Shown here piece after piece: positions 45,088-53,941 of a stretch of 64,000 nt of DNA. The notes under the pieces were generated by a model. It had not been told where the DNA came from and did no database searches. It worked only from the letters and a program-made list of their open reading frames with translations. The translations under genes and the position numbers were made by a program. Each line of letters begins with the position of its first letter. The stretch's first letter is position 1. Source of the DNA: Streptomyces albidus (ex Kaewkla and Franco 2022) (lineage in GTDB: Bacteria > Actinomycetota > Actinomycetes > Streptomycetales > Streptomycetaceae); assembly GCF_013870515.1 (NCBI RefSeq), contig NZ_JACBXA010000004.1:38652-102651 (forward strand), given 5' to 3'.

Positions 45088-46827
45088 CTAAAGCCGTGCC
45101 TGAAATGTGCGCTTCTCCACCAGTTTCCCGTCTCTGAAGCAGAAGCGGAATTGCGTTTCCTCATCCCTGTCCTCCTCGGACATGAAATGACGGCACTTCG
45201 CACGCTCGGGGAGAGGCGGTGCCTGGTCCTCCACGCCGTCGAGGACCCACGAATCCCCCTTCGGAAGCTTCGCTTGGATCTCTTTCTCCGGCTGCCCGAC
45301 CCGCGCCGACTCGTAGACACTCGAAGGAATCTTGGCCTTCTCCTCCTCACTGCCCAGCTCCAAAGCCAGCCAGGTGAACAGGGCGCCGATTCCCAGGACG
45401 ACAAGACCGGCTGCGACAGCACAACTGTTGACCGTTTCCCTCTTCCTGCTCACGACGGCGAGTTCTTCCCTCTGAGCGGAACGGTCGAACGCCGCTCCAG
45501 CAGCCGCCGCGCCCGCGTGGGTCTGCCGCCACAAGTCCCCCGCCTCAGCACCCGAGGGCGCGTCGTCGCCAGGATGAGCATTGCCGTTGTCGACCTCGTA
45601 CGGGAGCACGCCTGCGAGCCGGAAGCCGCCGTCTGCGAGGGGGCCGCTGTGCAGCAGACCCCCGATGAGCCGGGCACGCTCTCGAAGTCCCCGCAGCCCC
45701 TGCCCGCCGCTGACCGCATCCGGGGCGGGCTGAGGGGCGTCCTCGGGCACAGGGCCGTTGGCCACCTCCACCAGGAGGGCGTCCGGCTCGTACCGAAGGG
45801 CGACGGAGACCGGGGCGCGGGGAGAGTGCTTGAGGGCGTTGGTCAGACCCTCCTGCACGATCCGGTACGCAGCATGGTCAGCCGCCGGAGGAAGCGACCG
45901 GGAGTCGCCCGAGCAGCGCAGCTCAACTGAGGTGCCCGGGGCACAGGAAGACGCGACGAGGTCGTTGATGGCCGCCACGCCCCGGGTGACGGGCTGACCG
46001 CCGCGGTTCTCGTGAGGCACGGCCAGGCCCTGTGTTTGCGGCTCGTCACTCAGGACGCCGACCACCTCGCGCAACTCCCGCATCGCTGTCGCCGACGCGG
46101 CCCGCAGTACCGCAACTCCCCTGCGCTGCTGCTCGGTCAGTTGGCTGTCGACTTCCAGAGCCCCGGTATGTACGGCGATCAGGGCAAGTTGATGGCCGAG
46201 GTTGTCGTGGATGCCCTGCGCTATGCGATGGCGTTCCCTCATCTGTGCCTGCCAGGCCACCATCGGACGCTCGCTCTTCAGTCGGGCGTTGTGCCGCTGC
46301 AACATTCCGAGGTGGGTGCGGCGCTGAGCCCGGTAGCGACCGGCGAGGCCAGGAACGACCACCGCGCCCACGGAGAAGGCGAGGGACGCACCCACGGAGA
46401 AGGCGACGAGCGCAGGCACCGTCGCCATCACGCCATGGGCTTCAGAGACATTACGGAAGGCGGAGATCGCGACCTGAAGCACAACAGCGGTGAGGAACGC
46501 CGCCGTTGCCCGCCACCTGCTTGATATTCGGCTCCCCGCGGACCAGCTTGCGTAGATCAAGAGCGGCACTGCGGCGTAGAGCTGACCTGCCGCTGCCCCG
46601 GCGACGATGAGCACGGTCGCGGGCAGCCGACGCCGCAGCAGGAACAGCGCGACGACGCCGAGGACCACAGCGACCACACGCAGGAGGTCGTCGGTTGTCG
46701 AAACTTCGACCGCTGTCGCGAGCACGCCGAGAGCGAGAGCGCCGAGGCCCTCACCCATCAGCCGCCCGCGGTTCCACTCGCCCGAGGACGCCAGGCTCCA
46801 GACTCCGCGCGCCCTTGCTGCTCTCAT
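45088..46827 (-). CDS. Sensor histidine kinase with extra C-terminal membrane anchor and outside domain
   Basis: This 579-residue protein has four or five N-terminal membrane segments (residues about 25-165), a HisKA_3 dimerisation helix with His207 in AQGIHDNLGHQ, and an HATPase domain (about residues 305-405) with GGQGLRGLRERARLIGG. After a Pro/Asp-rich linker it has a further membrane segment (residues about 468-491) and an 88-residue tail predicted outside the cell. The tail has paired cysteines (RAKCRHF, FRFCFRD) and resembles small stand-alone lipoprotein-like domains. A kinase with an outside domain after the ATPase is unusual; AbsA1 also has C-terminal membrane helices. ATG 46827 was chosen at the first membrane segment. 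Confidence 0.87.
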   Translation of the reverse strand: MRAARARGVWSLASSGEWNRGRLMGEGLGALALGVLATAVEVSTTDDLLRVVAVVLGVVALFLLRRRLPATVLIVAGAAAGQLYAAVPLLIYASWSAGSRISSRWRATAAFLTAVVLQVAISAFRNVSEAHGVMATVPALVAFSVGASLAFSVGAVVVPGLAGRYRAQRRTHLGMLQRHNARLKSERPMVAWQAQMRERHRIAQGIHDNLGHQLALIAVHTGALEVDSQLTEQQRRGVAVLRAASATAMRELREVVGVLSDEPQTQGLAVPHENRGGQPVTRGVAAINDLVASSCAPGTSVELRCSGDSRSLPPAADHAAYRIVQEGLTNALKHSPRAPVSVALRYEPDALLVEVANGPVPEDAPQPAPDAVSGGQGLRGLRERARLIGGLLHSGPLADGGFRLAGVLPYEVDNGNAHPGDDAPSGAEAGDLWRQTHAGAAAAGAAFDRSAQREELAVVSRKRETVNSCAVAAGLVVLGIGALFTWLALELGSEEEKAKIPSSVYESARVGQPEKEIQAKLPKGDSWVLDGVEDQAPPLPERAKCRHFMSEEDRDEETQFRFCFRDGKLVEKRTFQARL

Positions 46828-47215
46828 CACGAGCCGACGATAAGCGGAGGGCACAGACACCGCACCCCTCGCCCGACCCCGTAGTCGAACGACCAAAGTC
46901 GTACGCGCCGTGCCCACCACGGCTCTCCGAGCCACCAGATCATCGACTTCCGTCGCTGCAACACCGCGACTTCCGGAGACTGCGCCGACGTGCCGGTTCC
47001 AGCCACTCTGCTCATGGCCGAAGCGCATACGAACAGGAGTGGACTCCCATGAACCACCCGGATCAACGGCCGGACTGTCGGAGGCAATTGCTAAGCCTCA
47101 CGACGAGACGGCCCTTGAGGAGGGCACTCCGGGCTTCGCGAACGTAGTACCGACGATGACTGACCAAGTACCCGAAGAGACAAGGTGTCTCCTCGAGTAC
47201 GGCACAGGAGGAAAC
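46828..47215. other. Divergent intergenic region, kinase and small membrane protein
   Basis: These 390 bases separate two divergent starts and presumably hold both promoters. I see no clear box pairs or operators. The plus-strand end turns AT-rich with AGGAGG before the next gene. Confidence 0.4.
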
Positions 47216-47509
47216 ATGCAGCAGAAAAAGAAACCTCTCACCCAATCCGTATATGAAAATATATGGGGATCCCCAGCCTTGTTCGTCTTCGTCGCAGGCT
47301 CCCTCTTCCTGACATCAAAGAGTCATGAAAGAGACGAGAGCGCCTGGCTCGTCTACTTCGCTGGGTGGGCGCCACTCCTCCTCATAGGGGTGTGGTCCCT
47401 GCTGGCGCGTAGGAAGCCTGACATTCCCGCCGCGCCGATCGGACTCGGCATCCTCGTAGCGGGCGGCCTCTACTTCCTGCTGTTGGAGCACGAAAGCCTG
47501 CCCTTCTGA
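47216..47509 (+). CDS. Small three-segment membrane protein
   Basis: This 97-residue protein has three hydrophobic segments (residues about 20-35, 44-65 and 74-92) with a charged N-terminus rich in Lys. AGGAGG lies 4 bases before the ATG. The first codons are AT-rich compared with neighbours. No family is recognised. It faces the LuxC-like fusion gene with a 150-base convergent gap. Confidence 0.72.
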   Translation: MQQKKKPLTQSVYENIWGSPALFVFVAGSLFLTSKSHERDESAWLVYFAGWAPLLLIGVWSLLARRKPDIPAAPIGLGILVAGGLYFLLLEHESLPF

Positions 47510-47659
47510 ATGCACTCAGTCGGCACGCTGGCCTATAGAACCCGTCATCTCTTTTGTTGTGCTGCGGAGCATCTACAAGGAACCTCGCGTCAGCCACCGC
47601 TCCACTCGCCCTCGGCGCGCGCCGGCACCACCTCGGTTGCCCGGTGACCCGTACTGACG

Positions 47660-50209
47660 TCATCCCGTCCTGCGCCGGTCCACGAACGTGCGCAACTTGC
47701 CGCTGGCCGCGGTCCGTTCGAACGCGGCCCCGTCGGTGATCTCGATCGAGCACGTGAGGAGGTCCTCCTCTTCGACCGCGGAGCGCAGGCCCGGGACCTC
47801 CGCCAGGAAGGTGGCTCGAGCGGAATCGGCCGGCGGGGCGTAGCGCTCGTCGAGTCGGACGGTGAGCCGCTCCCGCGCTGCCTCCGAGGTGAGGACGATC
47901 TGGAGTTCTCCGCGGTAGCCGAGGCGCGTCTCGGCGGCTTGGACGAAGTGCCGGTAGTGGTAGGAGTACGTGCCGATGCGTGCCACATCGCCGTGCCGGC
48001 CGAGGAGTTCGATCCGCGGGGCGCGGTTGCCACAGGGGCACACACCGCCCAGCGCTCGGCCGAGGTCGCCGATCTGGTAGCGCTCGAGCCGCTGCCCGGA
48101 CCGGGCTCGGCTGGTGAAGATCAGCCGCCCCGGTTCACCGGCTCGTACCGGCCGGTCCTCCTCGAGGTCGAGGATCTCCAGGGTGTGCAGGTCGGTCAGC
48201 ACGTGATGGACGGAGCCGTCGGCGTGGTCGCACTGGTATGCCAGTGGTCCGAGATCGGTGCTGCCGTAGGCGGCCGATCGGATCACCTCGACGCCGAAGT
48301 CGTCGGTGAGGACGCGGCGTTGCTCAGCGGTGAAGTGCTCACCCCCGTAGTAGACCTTCCGCACTCCGCCGTAGGCGCGCATGGTCTCGCTCTGGGAGTT
48401 GAAGAGCTGCCAGAGGTAGGAGGGCATGCCGAAGAGGGTGTCGGCCCGGTAGGTCACCAGGTCTTCTGCGACAGCGGCGAGGTCGTTGCCCGCGGACAGC
48501 GGGATCTGGGTGGCGTTCAGCCGCTCCAGGATGGAGAAGAAGCTGATGAAACTGCCGTACAGGCCACCGCTGTAGAAGAGGTTGGCGGCACGGTCGCGGG
48601 CCGGATCGAACCCGGCGTCGAGCAGGCCGTTCGCAGCGGCGCGCATCTGGGTGTCGTAGTCGGCGTTGGTGAAGACCGAGAGGCCGGGCGCGCCGGTGCT
48701 GCCGCCGCTGCGGAAGTACAGGTGGGCGTGTTCGGGGGCCAGGCTCCCCAACTGCTCCTGGACGCCTGCCTTGTCGAGCAGTGGGCCGGTGGGCGGGGCC
48801 GGCTGTACGGCCGGAGCCACGAGGTCGTCCAGGCAGGAGGTGGCGGTGAACCGCTGGTCGGCCTGTACGGCGATGCGCCTGCTGTATCGCTGCAACGCGT
48901 ACACGCCGTCGTGGGATTCGCCGTCGTAGGCGTCGAGCATGGCGCCTACCGGGGTCACTCGCGTGACCCCTGCGGTGACGACGGAGCGCGTGAGCTTCGC
49001 TATGTCCGCGCGGGTGCCGGCGATGGCCGCGGTCTGGAGGTAGCGCCGCATGGGCCGCAGGGTGGCGGCTATGTCGTGGCGTGGCAGCGGCTTGATCCAG
49101 ACGCTGCGGTGGAGCGGTGAGGCGGTCATCGCGCGACGGGTGTCGGCGAGGACGCGCCAGGAGCCGTCGTCTGCGGCGATGACCCGGGTCAGGTCGAGAT
49201 GCTGTTCGAGTCGGGCGACGAGTTCGGTGTTGGTGATCTCGGCGTGCTCGGCGGCGTCGAGTTGGGTGCGCGGCAACTTGTCGGAGACTTGCGCCAGTTG
49301 GGCCGCGAAGGTGTCGGCGAAGGCGAAGACTTCCTCCCGGGCGTCGGTGTCGAGGTAGACGACCTGGGGGCTGGAACAGGCCTGCTGGTCGAGGAGGCAG
49401 ACGTCCGTGGCGAGCGCGGTCTGGACGGAGGGGTCGTTCCAGGCATCGCGGGTCAGGTAGGCGAAGGAGATCTTGTGGCCCCACTCGACCAGTCGGCAAC
49501 CGGCTGGCGTGAGCGCGGCGATACCGGCCACGGCGTCCTCGCCGCCCCAGACGGCGATCGCGTCGGCCGCGGCGCACAAGGGCTCAAGCCATGCGCGGCG
49601 GCTGGAGGGGAAGCTCAGGGCGATGACCCGGCGGGCGAGGATGCCGGTCTCGTCGGCTGCGGCGAGCTCGGCGAGCAGACGTGAAGCGAGCGGTGTGTCG
49701 GAGCTGCTCGTCTTCAGCACGTTGAGATTGCCGGTCAGCAGTCCCTCGACGACGCTCAGCGGAGCCACGCCCGCCGCGTTTCCTGGTGCGACGTGCACGA
49801 CGAGGCCGACTGGCGCCCACGCCTCGTAGACGGTCTCCCGCGCGTCGGGCCGGGTGAGCCGCTCCGGGTGGAGTCCGCCGAGTTCGCGGCGGAGCTTGCG
49901 CTCCAGCGCCGGGCGGCTGAGGGCCTGGGCCAACTCGGCGAGCAGGGAAGCGGCCTGCTCCGGTTCCGTGCCGCCCTCGGTGAGACAGTCCGTCAGCCGG
50001 ACGTGAACGGGGTCACCGGGGGTGCGCAGTGCCTCGGAGAGCCGGTCGCAGGCGCACAGGACGACGTCGGTGGGCAGCTGCTCCGCCATCGTGCTCTCGG
50101 TGAGGGCAGGCAGGTCGGCGAGGAGCTCGGTGACCTTCTCGTCGTCGACGAACGTGCCCTGCCACAGGTGGAGTCCGCTGGTCGCTCCGGGGGTCGGTGC
50201 GCTGGTCAT
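47660..50209 (-). CDS. LuxC-like acyl reductase fused to PaaK-type adenylating domain
   Basis: This 849-residue fusion has a LuxC-like fatty acid reductase domain (about residues 30-445). Its nucleophile is predicted to be Cys278 in CLLDQQACSSPQ and its NADPH region includes HVAPGNAAGVAPLS. The PaaK/CapK-type ANL domain (about 490-849) has the P-loop RSGGSTGAPG, a YQIGD hinge, a CPCG zinc site and a C-terminal SGKL with the adenylation Lys. The predicted chemistry is acid to acyl-AMP to acyl-Cys to aldehyde. The ATG at 50209 overlaps the LuxE-like stop by 4 bases. No luciferase genes are present. This fusion is one I do not know from a described pathway. Confidence 0.85.
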   Translation of the reverse strand: MTSAPTPGATSGLHLWQGTFVDDEKVTELLADLPALTESTMAEQLPTDVVLCACDRLSEALRTPGDPVHVRLTDCLTEGGTEPEQAASLLAELAQALSRPALERKLRRELGGLHPERLTRPDARETVYEAWAPVGLVVHVAPGNAAGVAPLSVVEGLLTGNLNVLKTSSSDTPLASRLLAELAAADETGILARRVIALSFPSSRRAWLEPLCAAADAIAVWGGEDAVAGIAALTPAGCRLVEWGHKISFAYLTRDAWNDPSVQTALATDVCLLDQQACSSPQVVYLDTDAREEVFAFADTFAAQLAQVSDKLPRTQLDAAEHAEITNTELVARLEQHLDLTRVIAADDGSWRVLADTRRAMTASPLHRSVWIKPLPRHDIAATLRPMRRYLQTAAIAGTRADIAKLTRSVVTAGVTRVTPVGAMLDAYDGESHDGVYALQRYSRRIAVQADQRFTATSCLDDLVAPAVQPAPPTGPLLDKAGVQEQLGSLAPEHAHLYFRSGGSTGAPGLSVFTNADYDTQMRAAANGLLDAGFDPARDRAANLFYSGGLYGSFISFFSILERLNATQIPLSAGNDLAAVAEDLVTYRADTLFGMPSYLWQLFNSQSETMRAYGGVRKVYYGGEHFTAEQRRVLTDDFGVEVIRSAAYGSTDLGPLAYQCDHADGSVHHVLTDLHTLEILDLEEDRPVRAGEPGRLIFTSRARSGQRLERYQIGDLGRALGGVCPCGNRAPRIELLGRHGDVARIGTYSYHYRHFVQAAETRLGYRGELQIVLTSEAARERLTVRLDERYAPPADSARATFLAEVPGLRSAVEEEDLLTCSIEITDGAAFERTAASGKLRTFVDRRRTG

Positions 50210-51372
50210 GACAGTCCCTTCAGAAGTTCGGCGGCGGCCACCGCACAGCTGCGGTTGCGGCTGACTCCGGCGCGGCCGTGGACGGTGAACCACGGGGTCG
50301 GCTGGGCGCAGCCGCATTCCTCGCCGGGGTGCAGGGAGGCGAGGTCGCCCATGAGCACGCTCTGTGCCGGGACCGAGGTGATGTACGGGGAGACGAGGTG
50401 GAGGTAGCCGCGCTCACCGTGGGGAAGCGGCTCGAGGGTGGCGGTGTCGCGTACGGCGGCACGGGACCAGACCGGGACGTGCAGCCGGTGCCGTTCGCAC
50501 TCGACGTAGGGCACGCAGTGCTCGACGGACCCGAAGGTGTCGCGGATCCGCTCTGAGGGGATGCCCAGCTGCTCGGTGACCTCCGCGTAGAAGTCGTCCT
50601 TGGCGATCTGACGGTCGGCGTGGCCCTTCCAGCCGCCGCCGAGCACGACGAGCGAGTCGGGCGGCAGCTGCACCGGAGGGACCCCCAGCGAACGCATCCG
50701 CTCGAGGGTGAAGTGGAGGAAGGCCGGGAAACCGAGGATCCGTACCGGCAGTCCCTCGTCGGCGTAGCGCTGGAGCGCCTCGATGCAGCCGCGCACATCG
50801 AACTCGTGTCCCGTGCCGGTGTGGCGCAGGGCGTGAGTGGTGTCCCGGGCGGGCGCGAAGTCGCACAGGTAGTTGTCGGTGAAGGATGTGCCGAGCTTCA
50901 GTTGCGGTGCGGGCTCGTAGCTGTAGAGCAGGTAGTTGACGGGTTGGTCCGGGGTGATCCACCCGTAGTGGTCGAAGACGCGGGCCACCATGCGCTGGGC
51001 GGAGCGGATGGTCCACTCGTCGAAGAACATCTGCGACTTCTGACCGGTGGTGCCGGAGGAAGTGAGGTGGAGATGGACCTCGTCCCGGGGAATGGAGAGC
51101 AGCTCGTGACGCTTGAAGAAGTTGGCGTGCACCAGCGGGGCGCGGACGTCAGGACCCACGCTGGGGGCCGGCGTCTCGGGCTCGTCCCTCAGCAACGACC
51201 GGAAGAACTCGGAGCGTTCGGCATGCCATGAGTTGTTCTCGGCCATCGCGGCGGCGAAGAGGGCGTCGGTCTCCGGGCCCTGCTCGTAGGGTGCTGCGAG
51301 GTCGCACAGTTGCTGGACGTGCTGGAGGGACGCCGGATCGGGGACCTCGGCGGGAAGCAGATGGCGATTCAT
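50206..51372 (-). CDS. LuxE-like acyl-protein synthetase
   Basis: This 388-residue ANL-type enzyme has the LuxE signature HLTSSGTTGQKSQ (near residue 105) and a terminal acceptor cysteine, Cys376 in SRNRSCAVAAAELL, matching the position of the LuxE Cys that takes acyl from AMP and passes it to LuxC. A CGC pair near residue 352 may bind metal. It follows the GNAT gene with a 4-base overlap and overlaps the fusion gene in the same way, as expected for partner proteins. The acid activated is unknown. Confidence 0.87.
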   Translation of the reverse strand: MNRHLLPAEVPDPASLQHVQQLCDLAAPYEQGPETDALFAAAMAENNSWHAERSEFFRSLLRDEPETPAPSVGPDVRAPLVHANFFKRHELLSIPRDEVHLHLTSSGTTGQKSQMFFDEWTIRSAQRMVARVFDHYGWITPDQPVNYLLYSYEPAPQLKLGTSFTDNYLCDFAPARDTTHALRHTGTGHEFDVRGCIEALQRYADEGLPVRILGFPAFLHFTLERMRSLGVPPVQLPPDSLVVLGGGWKGHADRQIAKDDFYAEVTEQLGIPSERIRDTFGSVEHCVPYVECERHRLHVPVWSRAAVRDTATLEPLPHGERGYLHLVSPYITSVPAQSVLMGDLASLHPGEECGCAQPTPWFTVHGRAGVSRNRSCAVAAAELLKGLS

Positions 51373-52520
51373 GAGGCAACCTCGTGAAGTGGAAGGTACG
51401 TCGCGGTCCAGGCCCTCAGGTATGCGCTCAGGTACGGCTGCACCGGCGAACTGACGGCGGCGGTGCGGAAGTCGATCTGGCGGTTGGTTCGGGAGAGCAC
51501 GACGTAGTCGTGGAAGCGGTCGCCCAGGCGGCGCATGGCCGGATACAGCGCGCTGGGAACGAACCCCGCGGCCAGGAAGGCGCTGAGCCCCGCGGTGTCG
51601 GACAGGGGAAGCAGCGTCTCGACGTAGTCCACGCCCGTACGGGTGACCGCACTCATCAGTGGTTCCAGGGCGTGCGCCATGGCGGCGGGGTAGGGGTGCA
51701 CCGCGATGAGTGAGCAGCTTCCGGTGACGGGGTCCAGATCCGCGTATGCCTCGAACTCACCGTTCTCCGGGGTGAGGATCGCGTTCGGGGAGTGCAGGGG
51801 GAAGAAACGTCCTGCCGGGTCGGGGAACTGTTCCAGGAAGCGGCGGTTGACGAAGGAGCGGGCGGTGATGATCTCCATGGCTGCGGTGGAGGGGACGACC
51901 GGCCCGGAGAGCAGGCCGGTGCCCGGCGTCTCGACGGGGCGGACGCTCGCGTAGCCGATGCCCGAGGTCTCCTCCGCGGCTGTGAGGAGCGGAGCCAGGG
52001 GGGCCGGCACGCACGGCACATGCTCACGGCGGTTCAGCACGTCGTCGGCGAAGCGGGCGAAGAGGGCGAGGCTTTCGCAGCCCGCCACTTCGACGGCGTT
52101 GGGCATCAACCCCAGCGGGCGGAAACCGTTGCGCACCACGATGTGCTGGGGGCCTTCGGTCACCACCCGCACCGTCGCGTAGATCGAATCGAGGGAACCG
52201 GTGGCCAGGGCGCCGGTGCATACTGCGCCGGTCAGCCGGCCGGCCAGTCCGCCCTCGCGGTGGACGGGGTGTACGGCGAGTCCGACGAGTTTGCCGATCC
52301 GGCTCCCGGGGTCGGTCTGCACGACCACGGAGCCGGCCAGTTCCCCGGTGCCGGGCTTGCGTGCCACCAGCCAGTGGGTGTGCGGATCGGTGATGAGCCG
52401 TCGCATCTCGGCGGGGTCGCTGCCGAGCGGCACCGGGTATCCGTGGCCGTAGACCTCGAAGTACAACTGCCGCAGTTCCGCGACGTCTTGAAGGACAGCG
52501 GGGGTGATCGTGACGGTCAT
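51369..52520 (-). CDS. GNAT-like acyltransferase
   Basis: This 383-residue protein has an N-terminal GNAT domain (about residues 1-170), with the acetyl-CoA loop in KLVGLAVHPVHREGGLAGRL near residue 85, and a C-terminal region of similar size that may be a second GNAT-like fold with a Phe/Pro-rich tail. GAAGGAGGAG precedes the ATG at 52520, which overlaps the MFS stop as ATGA. In this operon it may acylate the aldehyde-derived amine or transfer the LuxE-bound acyl group. The acyl donor could be CoA or the protein-bound acyl. This is inference. Confidence 0.78.
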   Translation of the reverse strand: MTVTITPAVLQDVAELRQLYFEVYGHGYPVPLGSDPAEMRRLITDPHTHWLVARKPGTGELAGSVVVQTDPGSRIGKLVGLAVHPVHREGGLAGRLTGAVCTGALATGSLDSIYATVRVVTEGPQHIVVRNGFRPLGLMPNAVEVAGCESLALFARFADDVLNRREHVPCVPAPLAPLLTAAEETSGIGYASVRPVETPGTGLLSGPVVPSTAAMEIITARSFVNRRFLEQFPDPAGRFFPLHSPNAILTPENGEFEAYADLDPVTGSCSLIAVHPYPAAMAHALEPLMSAVTRTGVDYVETLLPLSDTAGLSAFLAAGFVPSALYPAMRRLGDRFHDYVVLSRTNRQIDFRTAAVSSPVQPYLSAYLRAWTATYLPLHEVAS

Positions 52521-53941
52521 CGTGCTCCTCCTTCAGCGGTGACATCGGCGGCGGCGGTGGCAACCAAGGTGGCGGGCGCGGTGTCCGTCGCGGTCGTGTG
52601 CGAGGCGGCGACTGCCGTCACCTCGGAGCCGGGTGAGTCCGGCCGTGCCTCGGCGGCGTTGCCGGCGGCGCCCGTCCGCCAGAGGACGAGGGCGACAGGC
52701 ACCAGGCCCAGTGCCTGGATCAGGCAGAGGGTCTGCGGCGAGATCTGGTCGCCCAGTACGCCGAACAGCAGAGAGGCGAGCGGGAAGGTGGCTCCGAGCA
52801 GCGACTGCATGACCGCGAAGAACCCCGGCTTGTCGGCGGGCGGTACGAGCCGCTGGAAGAGGGCCACGAACCGTACGCCGACGGCGCCCACGCACCATCC
52901 CGCGACGACCATGGCCGCCGCGTAGACGGTCCGGTCCGCGAGCATGCCCGGAAGGGCGAACGAGACCGCCATCAATCCCAGGCAGACGGCGCCGACCGTG
53001 GTCGGGCGCCCCGGCAGCCGACTGCCGGTGAACGCCCCGGCGAGGGTGCCGATGCCGAGCGACGCTTCCAGCAGCGCCACAGTCGAACCGTCGGCACGCA
53101 GCACGGAGGCGGTGTAGAGGGGCATGACGACGAAGACGGCCGTGGTGAAGACGTTCGCCGCGGCGAAGCTGAGCAACACCCGCCGGATGAAGGGCAGTTC
53201 GGCGAGGATCTGCCGCAGCGTACGACGCGGAGCGGTAGGTTGCCCGCTGCCCGGTGCCGCCTCCTCGGCGGACTGCGCCGCCGTTCCTCCGCCCCGCATG
53301 CCCGCGACTCCCGTCCGTCGGGGCGCCGTGCCCGGGAAGCGTGTGACGCCGATCAGCCCGGCCGCCAGGAGGTACGCGCCGGCGCATCCGGCGACGATGC
53401 CCGGCAGCCCCCACGCGTCGACCACGAGCGGGCCCAGAAGGCCGCCGGCCAGCCCCGCGAGGGATTGCGTGGCCAACTCGAAGCCGGTCGCCGCCTCGAT
53501 GTCGTCGTCGTCGACGAGTTCGGGCACGGACGTGGTCAGACAGGGGTCGAACAGGGCCTGGCAGCCCGCCAGGAGCAGGGCCGCGCCGTAGGCGACGCCC
53601 GTAGGCAGCGGGGTCGTGAACGCCCACGCCGCGGTGCACGCGGCGACCAGTCCGGCGCCGGCCGCCGCCGCGGCCATGACGGACCGGTACGGATTGCGCG
53701 CGATGACGGCGGCCACCACGGGCGCCAGGGCGACCGCGGGGAGCGTGCACACGGCGAGGAACGCGCCGGAGGCCAGGCCCGGTTCGGACCCGGCGGCGTA
53801 TTGGACGAGCCACCATACGATGCCGACCTGGAACATCCGGGCCGAGGCCTGAGTGAGGACCTGGGCGATCCACACGGCGCAGAAGGCGGGGTTGCGCAGG
53901 ACGATGGGTGCTCGCCGGCGGTGTCCCTTCGCCGCGCTCAT
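52517..53941 (-). CDS. MFS transporter (12-TM, EntS-like)
   Basis: This 474-residue transporter has about twelve membrane segments with a central Arg/Pro/Gly-rich loop (residues about 205-245) and a long disordered Ala/Thr tail. The fold resembles siderophore and macrolide exporters of the EntS kind. The ATG at 53941 overlaps the upstream adenylating-enzyme gene as ATGA, and its stop overlaps the GNAT gene. It is likely the exporter of the pathway product. Confidence 0.87.
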   Translation of the reverse strand: MSAAKGHRRRAPIVLRNPAFCAVWIAQVLTQASARMFQVGIVWWLVQYAAGSEPGLASGAFLAVCTLPAVALAPVVAAVIARNPYRSVMAAAAAGAGLVAACTAAWAFTTPLPTGVAYGAALLLAGCQALFDPCLTTSVPELVDDDDIEAATGFELATQSLAGLAGGLLGPLVVDAWGLPGIVAGCAGAYLLAAGLIGVTRFPGTAPRRTGVAGMRGGGTAAQSAEEAAPGSGQPTAPRRTLRQILAELPFIRRVLLSFAAANVFTTAVFVVMPLYTASVLRADGSTVALLEASLGIGTLAGAFTGSRLPGRPTTVGAVCLGLMAVSFALPGMLADRTVYAAAMVVAGWCVGAVGVRFVALFQRLVPPADKPGFFAVMQSLLGATFPLASLLFGVLGDQISPQTLCLIQALGLVPVALVLWRTGAAGNAAEARPDSPGSEVTAVAASHTTATDTAPATLVATAAADVTAEGGAR

